Assembly: GCA_948567375.1 (NCBI GenBank)
Contig: OX419758.1
Coordinates: 16,373,001 to 16,437,000 of the forward strand
Direction: 5' to 3'
Source: Lunularia cruciata
Taxonomy: Eukaryota; Streptophyta; Marchantiopsida; Lunulariales; Lunulariaceae
DNA length: 64,000 nt
Below, piece after piece: positions 57,201 to 64,000 of this stretch. The position numbers and the translations under genes were made by a program. Under the pieces are notes generated by a model, which worked only from the letters and a program-made list of their open reading frames with translations, was not told where the DNA came from and searched no databases. Numbering within the stretch: position 1 is the stretch's first letter; each line of letters opens with the position of its first letter.

Positions 57201-59819
57201 GTAGAAGTTCAGCAGCATTAGGCGATGAATACCAATCGTCCTAGATATTAGTTGCATCATCATCAATTTAACCTGCCCAGCCACAAAAACTCAGTACCGA
57301 CCCACAATATGTACACCAACTTCCGACTTCAGGTGGAAAGGAACCTGCTGGACTCTGCACTCTGTGACTTGTAGCCTCCGATGCACTCGTAGATGGAGAC
57401 AGAACTGAGAAAAAGAATTTGAGTGCGACAACATAGATCTCTTTCAAACATGAAAGTTGGAGACCAATACTGTGATTACCTCGAATTTCTCATTGCAGGA
57501 CCGGAGGCGTGCAAATAGCTTCTCCGCAAATTCCTGCAGAGTAATCATGTTAGCTATCTTCAGACTAGTTCAGCACGAATTAAGCTTGGTTTATCCTTAA
57601 GACAACAAATCAGACTCTGACTGCGAAAATATGGTAAACGGAATAATACGCAGATAATTACACAGAAGACCTCCATTTATCAGACATAACTCTTCGATAG
57701 AGAGACAAGATATGGCTAACTGTATCAAAATTCTAGCAAAAGACCTATTTACGTTGTCCCAAGATCTTGGCTTCATGAATAATATTGAGGAGAACGCACT
57801 TGAGGATCAACGACATGCTGTAGCGGCGCATAGCTGCCTTGCTCCATTTCCCTGGACTGGCTGCGCTGCTGTTTCTTCATGCTTCGAATTACTCTTTGAA
57901 GTTTTGCCTGCTTCTTCCTCTTGCTGGCAGTGGTACCCTTGTGATATGCCTGCAAAGATGGGACAACGATAACGTCAACAACCCCGATTGCTCCAACCTT
58001 TGGTCCTTATGGAGATACCATACGCAAAAAATCTGTTATATAACGATGGCCAGGATTGTGAACAGAAACCTGTCCAAATGATGAAAATTCAACATACAAA
58101 AAGAAAGTGGCTTAACTTTCTCCTCAGTATATACCACAGGCATAATAAACCAACAACGTTCAAGACATCCACAACAGCAAAGAATGTTTCGACTAAGCGG
58201 AGATGCAAATTTTGATCTGCCACGAGTCCTGGAAAAGGAAACTGGCAAATATATACCTTGAACACGAGTAGGTGCGGGTCCAAATCACAGGCGTCGAGGT
58301 AGCAAGAAATGACAAGAGATCAGACCATTTGCATTGACACCAAGTATGATATAAACTAGAATCAAATCAACCATTAACATGCCTATACCTTGTAAATAGA
58401 CTCTCGGTCAACGTTTACAGAGGATTTCGCAGGATCTTCCTCGTCATCACTGGATTCATCCTCATCCTGGTCTTCCTTGTCCTGATCATAACCTAAAAGA
58501 AAGCGCAAAGACGCGATCATAATCCTGCAAACCACGCGGAAGCAATGAGTGTAAGGTGGAGAGGTGATAATACGGAAAACGACGGACAAAAGTCAGAGGA
58601 TTTAGAGATGCAAAGTTTAAAACAGAAGAGGAAAGCCCAAACAGGCGGCACGGAAATTATTGAGACCCAGGATTGTAACTGCAAAATTTAGCACTCACAG
58701 TTGTTTACCTGGATGACTTGTTCAAGCAAGCGGAGCAGATAGCATCTGCTGTTCGATCATCAGTCCAAACTTTTCTGCGATGGAGTTCCGCAAGTATCAC
58801 TAGAGCTCTCTTAGCCTTGACTTCGTCATCAGTCTGAGGGCAATTCATGGCAAAGTAACAACAGTTGAGAGTTTTCTCAAAGCTGACGCTTACAGTAGAA
58901 TTTCAGGGAGACTATCTTCACAAAACTGCAATCCCGAACTCTCTGCTTGCATGTCTTACTTCAAAGTTGGAAGGGAAGATTACGTCACCCAGACGCCAAG
59001 ATGAGCATTCACTTCCTTCAGTGAAAAGATTTTAAAAGCAACTCACAGATAGAGCAGGCAATTTACCTTCAATATATTGAAAAGAAGATTCTGGGCGCTT
59101 CGATTAAATGGCTCATTCTTGTGCTTAAGATTTGTGCGCCGAATATCGTGGATGATATGTAAGAATGCAAGCTTTCTTAGCACACGGTCCCCAACACATT
59201 GCAGATCCATAAATATGGGCAAGATATCTATCAATTCCACCATCTGCAGCGTGAAAGGTGGTAAATTGATTTTCTTCCAAATCCAGGAGACCGAAGCCAA
59301 TGTGCATAACGAGAAATTTCTTCAAGTTACACGAGCCTAGAGTCTAAGGTGTAGAGTTACGAAGATTGAATCACTCCAGCGATGCCAGTCTACCTCAAGT
59401 AGAAATCTAAAGTGAAAGTGCATAATTCACACCTTTCTGTTTCGTAAAAGAATGAGCGCTTGAGTCAATTGTCGGCGAAGATGTGCTTGAAGAGACTGGT
59501 GAGCTTTGAGCACCCGCAGGAGCTTCTCAGGAAGCTGCTTCAGATGCTGGGGATAGAACGGGGCCATATGTGACAGGAACATAGCAACATCTGCTACCTC
59601 CTTTGCAGGGCCGCTCTCTCCGGCCGGAGTTGGACCGGGGGTGGTGGCCTGCACAGGCGATTGTAGCAACAGAATCGAAACACAGGCATCGAAATGCCTG
59701 AGCTGCAGGAGAAGTTCTTCCTCATAGCCCTCAGGATCCTTCTTCATGCGCGCCTGCAGTGAGAGAAGGTCTCCATTATCTATATTGCGGCCCCCCGAAG
59801 CCGCTGTAATTCCCCCCAT
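54276..59819 (-). CDS. SDA1: SDA1 homologue, 60S ribosomal subunit maturation/export factor
   Basis: Fourteen exons on the minus strand, all GT-AG: 59819-59433, 59243-59067, 58833-58709, 58524-58389, 57949-57800, 57533-57480, 57272-57177, 57042-56983, 56857-56783, 56663-56610, 56318-55683, 54917-54783, 54654-54547, 54425-54276. They join to 780 codons plus stop. Only the intron between exons 3 and 4 is not phase 0. ATG 59,819 (context ACAATGG) precedes the family start with [20 protein letters not shown]. Further signatures are [43 protein letters not shown] and KKDRGR. An acidic run (about 514-580), PRKKRK (about 585) and a basic tail ending RGKKAWKS follow. SDA1 is a nucleolar/nuclear factor needed for 60S export and G1 progression in yeast. 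No defect is seen. Confidence 0.96.
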
Positions 59820-60904
59820 TGTGCTCCAATTCTCCAATTACCACGACAGTACAGCCCTTATTTCCCCGCTCCCTTACCAAATTTCTGCACTCGATAAATG
59901 CCTCGCAAGATAGACGAAAATTGCCTCAATGGCTACATCAGCGCCACTGTCTGTGATGCCAAAGTCTCAGGACCTCCAAATCACAAAACTACGACCACAA
60001 TTCGAGTAACAACCTAATGTCACAAACAGAGCTTTCCAACACCCTTCATAAACCTCGCCCTAAAGTTTACAGTGCTCGAAGAGATCCGGGCACTATTTTA
60101 ATGTATTCCGGTTCCGGCAAATTTGTTCTTTCCGGCATTTCAGAGAATATCTGTCTCAGATGAACCAGGTGGGTTTGTACAAATGCGCCAGAAAGTCAAA
60201 TACATGGACTTAACCGACACCAAGTTAGTAAAAAGACTTAACCACCTCCATTCACGCCTTGACGGGGCGTGTCAGTCTATATGGCAATGATTTTCACAGA
60301 CACGACCATTTGAGACACAAGAAAATTGGCTGCAGGCACGGAAGAATTGAATTGGCTGTCCATGCCAACTAGTACTCACGGCGTGGCACTCTCGGGAGAA
60401 AATCCAGACTGATTCTCGGAAACAGCCCGTAAAGTCAAGGCAATCCGATGATGCGGTGATGCAGGTAGTACTTATTAGGGAAGTTGATAGGTGGAAACAA
60501 CCAGAAGAATAATGTTTCTCAAGTTCGAGTAGAAGACATATAAGTTATGCCTGACTCTACACGCGATGTCAATGGGAAGTTCGTTGTGAATGTACAAATT
60601 AGTGAAACATGTGGATTCATCTTTCAAAATCCTTCCGTGTCTCATGTAGAAGCAACAATAACTAATCAGCTAATCTAGCGTGTCGAGTCGTATGAAATCA
60701 ATCCCCTGTTAGCGAGTATCAAACTATGCATAAATCAATTGTTTTTCGATTCGGTCCAAAGTCAGACATGTGTGAGGAAGATGAACTCGATTTGTCATCC
60801 TCTCATGGTAGTATCACTAAAGAAGTAAGGTTTCTCTTAGGTATAATTGTGAATGTACCATATAGAAACATAAACGAAGTTTTTCCCTCCTCTTCTTTAG
60901 TCCA
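59820..60904. other. Upstream region of SDA1
   Basis: About 1.1 kb holds the SDA1 5' untranslated region and promoter, which on the minus strand would start just above 59,820. No TATA box is obvious. No other gene is recognised before the non-LTR element begins at about 60,905. Confidence 0.5.
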
Positions 60905-60929
60905 CTTCTCGCGATGGAGAAGGACACGG

Positions 60930-61317
60930 GAGGCATTAGACCGATTGCTATTGGAGAGATCTTTTTGAGTGTGGTCAGTCATACCATTGTCCTTCAGCAT
61001 CGTTCTCACTTTCGAGAGCACCTTAGTCCACATCAGTTTGGAGTAGCTACACTTGGAGGATGTGAGGCTATATCTCTAGGCATTAGAGCACTCCTAGATA
61101 TCCATCCGGAGTGGGTCGTCCTAGAGGCATTAGACCGATTGCTATTGGAGAGATCTTTTTGAGTGTGGTCAGTCATACCATTGTCCTTCAGCATCGTTCT
61201 CACTTTCGAGAGCACCTTAGTCCACATCAGTTTGGAGTAGCTACACTTGGAGGATGTGAGGCTATATCTCTAGGCATTAGAGCACTCCTAGATATCCATC
61301 CGGAGTGGGTCGTCCTA
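60930..61317 (+). repeat. Exact 194-bp tandem duplication in the non-LTR element
   Basis: Bases 60,930-61,123 (starting GAGGCATTAGACCG in the second unit) are repeated at 61,124-61,317 with no difference I can see. 194 is not a multiple of three, so the duplication shifts the RT frame. It is either a very recent event or an assembly error. Confidence 0.92.
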
Positions 61318-61907
61318 TAGGTGGATGTTGATAACGCTTTTAATAGCATCTCCCATGCATCCATCTTTAGAGAGCTTAGGGAGGCTGGTGGATCCTTGGC
61401 AAGTCTCATTCCTTTTATGCGATCTTTTTATGGCTCTCCGACTTCCCTTTACTACCAGCATGGTGGTTCATATGAGGGAGTTACCGTCTTGGAGTCAGCT
61501 ATTGGTACACGTCAGGGAGATCCTTTGGGGGGCCCTTGTTTGCCATGGCTCACTTTAGAGCTCTCCTATCTACTACTTTGGCCATTCCAGGTTGTGTATT
61601 TCTCTCCTTGGTAGATGATACACACATCATAGGCCCTGTAGATCAGATTAGGCAAGCCTTTGACTACTTGACTGCCGAGCTACATCTAGTAGGCTTGAGA
61701 GTCAAGGTGTCAAAGTGTAGGGCATGGTCCCCTTTAGGTATCCTTGACCACCTTGAGCTTCCAGAGGGTTGTATCACATCCACAGATGGACTTCGTGTTC
61801 TTGGAGTGCCAATAGGATCGGAGGATTTTGCCACACGCTTCTTAGACGTTGCTCTTGCAGAGGATGTTCTCCATGTGGATGACCTTCCATTACTAGGAGA
61901 TCCGTAG
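61318..61907 (+). pseudogene. Non-LTR reverse transcriptase palm (copy 2)
   Basis: After TAG at 61,318 the frame reads VDVDNAFNSISHASIF (RT motif with catalytic D), then AIGTRQGDPLGGP, a frameshift, and LVDDTHII (the YxDD equivalent, here V-D-D), with LTAELHLVGLRVKVSKC. All three catalytic Asp positions are present. The block order is that of non-LTR retrotransposon RTs. The pol chemistry would be target-primed reverse transcription. Confidence 0.82.
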
Positions 61908-62902
61908 GTGGCATTTAGTATACTCTCTTCGAGTATTGCTCGTCGACCATCCTACTTCATCCGTATAGTTCCCTCCTCACCGTCCTTCCTATCACCTATG
62001 AGAGCATTTGATAGGAGGATTATGGGAGTCTTTGGTGATATTATTGGACCAGGGACTTTTGGGTGTGTGACAAGGGATTTGGCACGTAGGCAGACGGCTC
62101 AACATGTCTCATGCGGTGGGGTTGGCTTGCTTTCTATGGAGGAGATGGCACCTATAGCATTTTTGTGTAGTTGGGCTCTCTCAGCACCCCTACTTTCCTC
62201 TTGTTTTGTGGTTGCTAATAGGCTGGTTTTGGAGACTTATGTGAAAGAGGTGGAGGGAGGATCCTTTTCTCTCCAAGTGTTATTGCAGTAGACAAGAGAT
62301 AGTCTATCCCCACGAGCATGAGAGGATTTTCCACCTTTTGCTTCACTATTGTCAGATTGGACTAGAGGTTTACAGTCTTCCTTGATGGAGCGACAGTGTG
62401 AGCATACGCTACATTCTCTCTTAGTCGACTTGTCCATTCCTCAAGCTACTAGAGCATGTCTTTGCTCTTGCTCCGGCAAGGGTGCAGGCTCTTGGATCCT
62501 AGCTCAACCGTGCATTAGGGCTTTCCGACTCGCACCAACTACTATCTCTACAGTGATGAGGTTTCGCCTAGGTTTGGTACACCCATATGCATCTTCATTA
62601 CTCACTTGTGAGTGTGGTTCTACACTAGATGAAGCAGCGATCCACATAACATGGTGTCCTTTTGGAGGACAAAGGATAGCTACCCATGATGCCATTAGAG
62701 ATATAGTGTTTGCTATGGCACGAGAGAGTGGATACTTGGCTTGGAGGGTGTAACAATATGGAGTTTAGCGACAAAGTCAGTCAGGCTCACGAAGTAGCAC
62801 ATAAGACAAATTAGCCTAGAATATTCCAGAAGTATCTAGGAAGCTTCTTGGGAAGCTTCCCGATTAGCTTAGCTTGCACCTTAAGTAAGTAGCTTCTAGA
62901 AG

Positions 62903-62915
62903 GAAGCTTCTAGAA
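62903..62915 (+). promoter_or_regulatory. Heat-shock element in the solo family C LTR
   Basis: GAAGCTTCTAGAA is three perfect alternating units. Further TTCTAGAA and GAAGCTTC pairs lie at 62,894-62,901 and about 62,968-62,996. All are upstream of the TATA box at 63,018-63,025. Confidence 0.65.
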
Positions 62916-63017
62916 GGAAGCTTCTATAAGCTTCCAACTAGCTTAGCTTGCACGCCAAGTAGGCGGCTTCTAGAAGGAAGCTTCTTGAGAAGCTTCTCAA
63001 GGGCCTTGTATGCTACC

Positions 63018-63025
63018 TATAAATA
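63018..63025 (+). promoter_or_regulatory. TATA box of family C LTR
   Basis: TATAAATA, conserved in the same place in the other C LTRs (for example 8909-8916 on the minus strand). It lies about 100 bases before the LTR end, so transcription would start within the LTR as expected. Confidence 0.65.
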
Positions 63026-63807
63026 CCAAAGCTCATGCTCATGCTAGGCATTAGGAGTTTTCCCTCATTCAAGTGTCCCAATGTGAGTTTCCATTCTCCT
63101 ATTTCTCTCCTTGGATTTGGTCTCTTATAGAGGGAGTGTTTGTATGCTTTGCAGACGACACGTGTCAGGGCAGACTTATACTTGGTCTGAGATGATCAGG
63201 TGACAGTAGCGGATGTCGTGGTTACAGACCCTATGCGGGATACAATTTTGGAGGGAGTGATTACACATCCTCCTGGATGGGCGGCGATTGCAGCAACAGG
63301 TCGTAAGGTCTCCAAGTATAGGGGCATGCAACAAGGTCACCTCTTTGTTCCTCTAGCCTTGGAGTTATATGGAGCGATGGACATGGCATTTGACACATTT
63401 GTCAAGGAGTGCACGAGAGCTTATCATGTTAGGCGTCAGGGTTACCACTCTCATACTTTGTAGCATATTTTAGACAATGTGTGTCCATTGCTCTACAGAG
63501 GGCAGTGGCTGGTGCAATCCATAGGAGAGCAATCACATTAGGTGATGTTTCTTTGGATGCTCTAGTTGTGTGTAGACCGTACGACTTGCATAGCTTGGAT
63601 ATCTTAGGTGCGGTAGGGCAGATTTCTCATATAGACTCATTGGGGCTTAGCCCCATGTTACCTTTTTTTTCTCTCCCTTGTACGGCTTGATGGGATCTTC
63701 CCATCCTTTGTTTTTCCTATGCAATCGCCTTTCATTTTTATTCAATGTTTTCTACTCTAGCATTCATCTTCTTATTCCTACTAAACAAATTAAAATGGCA
63801 GCATAGA

Positions 63808-64000
63808 ACAAGAAGGATGGGAAGACCTCATCAAACCATACAAGCAAGAAACAAAAGAGGCAAAATGGGGTTAGGCCCTAATATATTGATTTGAGAAATC
63901 TGCACTACTTCACCTAAGAAGCTCAGACTTGAGCGATGCAAATAGTAAGGTCTAGAAACTAATGGACCATCCTAAAAACATCACTTAGTATGATTGTTTT
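63808..64000 (-). mobile_element. Tail of a third copy of the non-LTR element, minus strand
   Basis: The complement of 63,808-64,000 aligns with the last part of copy 2 (about 63,535-63,735), including GCAGATTTCTCA, the GGGCCTAACCCCAT stretch and GATGAGGTCTTCCCATCC. It runs off the window end. The two tails face each other about 70 bases apart. Confidence 0.8.

Larger units (their letters stand above)
62749..63129 (+). repeat. Solo family C LTR inserted in the non-LTR element
   Basis: It runs from TGTAACAATATGG to GGTCTCTTATA (381 bp), flanked by GAGGG at 62,744-62,748 and 63,130-63,134. Copy 1 of the element has one GGAGGGAG at the same place (about 47,568), which confirms the empty site. 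Its last dinucleotide is TA instead of CA. Confidence 0.96.
62580..63470 (+). pseudogene. Zinc segment and restriction-like endonuclease end (copy 2)
   Basis: TCECGSTLDEAAIHITWC (about 62,606-62,660) gives a C-x-C...H-x4-C zinc pattern, followed by RIATHDAIRD and REGY-type sequence. Past the inserted LTR come VADVVVTDPM (about 63,209), KVSKYRG (about 63,308) and HLFVPLALELYGAMD (about 63,340). Acidic D and K residues in this spacing recall the restriction-like endonuclease of R2-group elements. I infer the type from the pattern only. Confidence 0.6.
60905..63735 (+). mobile_element. RLE-type non-LTR retrotransposon, copy 2 (with solo LTR inside)
   Basis: It is homologous to copy 1 from about 60,905 to the tail near 63,735. 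The order is RT (60,930-61,900), a thumb/linker region (61,908-62,280), a zinc segment and an endonuclease-like C-terminus. It is broken by a 194-bp tandem duplication, a one-base loss near 61,540 (GDPLGGP), TAG stops at 61,318, 61,905 and 62,288, and the LTR at 62,749-63,129. It is 5' truncated relative to a full element. Confidence 0.85.

Overview
This is nuclear DNA of a streptophyte plant, most likely a bryophyte (liverwort or moss) or another non-seed plant. The clearest pointer is an immune-receptor-like gene that joins an alpha/beta-hydrolase, an NB-ARC ATPase and ARM repeats; hydrolase-NB-ARC receptors are known from bryophytes. The canonical GT-AG introns, the Ty3/gypsy elements and a conserved 14-exon SDA1 gene also fit. 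The assignment is an inference, because no marker gene in the window fixes the species.

Layout. (1) 1-5,297: the 3' part of a Ty3/gypsy retrotransposon (family A). It encodes a C5-cytosine DNA methyltransferase ahead of reverse transcriptase/RNase H and integrase, and a PHD finger at the very end. It is decayed by stop codons that are mostly TAG. (2) 5,298-31,800: a nested pile of two AT-rich Ty3/gypsy families. Family B has LTRs starting TGTAACACCC; family C has LTRs starting TGTAACAATATGG with a tRNA-Met-like primer site. Several junctions are readable with target duplications, and there are solo LTRs and large inverted LTR repeats. Family C LTRs carry perfect heat-shock elements upstream of a TATA box. 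(3) 31,800-35,187: repeat-derived or non-coding DNA with a 200-N gap. (4) 35,188-44,174: the hydrolase-NB-ARC-ARM gene, six exons by my reading, all introns in phase 0, 2,331 aa. Its ARM array is made of about twelve almost identical 264-bp units. (5) 44,175-54,275: intergenic DNA, one broken RLE-type non-LTR retrotransposon (about 45.8-48.2 kb) and unrecognised sequence. (6) 54,276-59,819, minus strand: an intact SDA1 homologue (60S ribosomal subunit maturation and export), 14 exons, 780 aa, every junction phase-consistent. (7) 60,900-64,000: a second copy of the same non-LTR element, with an exact 194-bp tandem duplication and a solo family C LTR flanked by a perfect GAGGG duplication, then the tail of a third copy on the minus strand.

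Only two genes look functional: the receptor-like gene and SDA1. Everything else recognisable is mobile DNA. The most notable items are the retrotransposon with its own DNA methyltransferase and PHD reader, the receptor whose hydrolase has lost its nucleophile serine and whose ARM array is being homogenised, and the heat-shock-element LTR family. Coordinates of transposon fragments are estimates of about +/-20-50 bp except where a target duplication fixes them.
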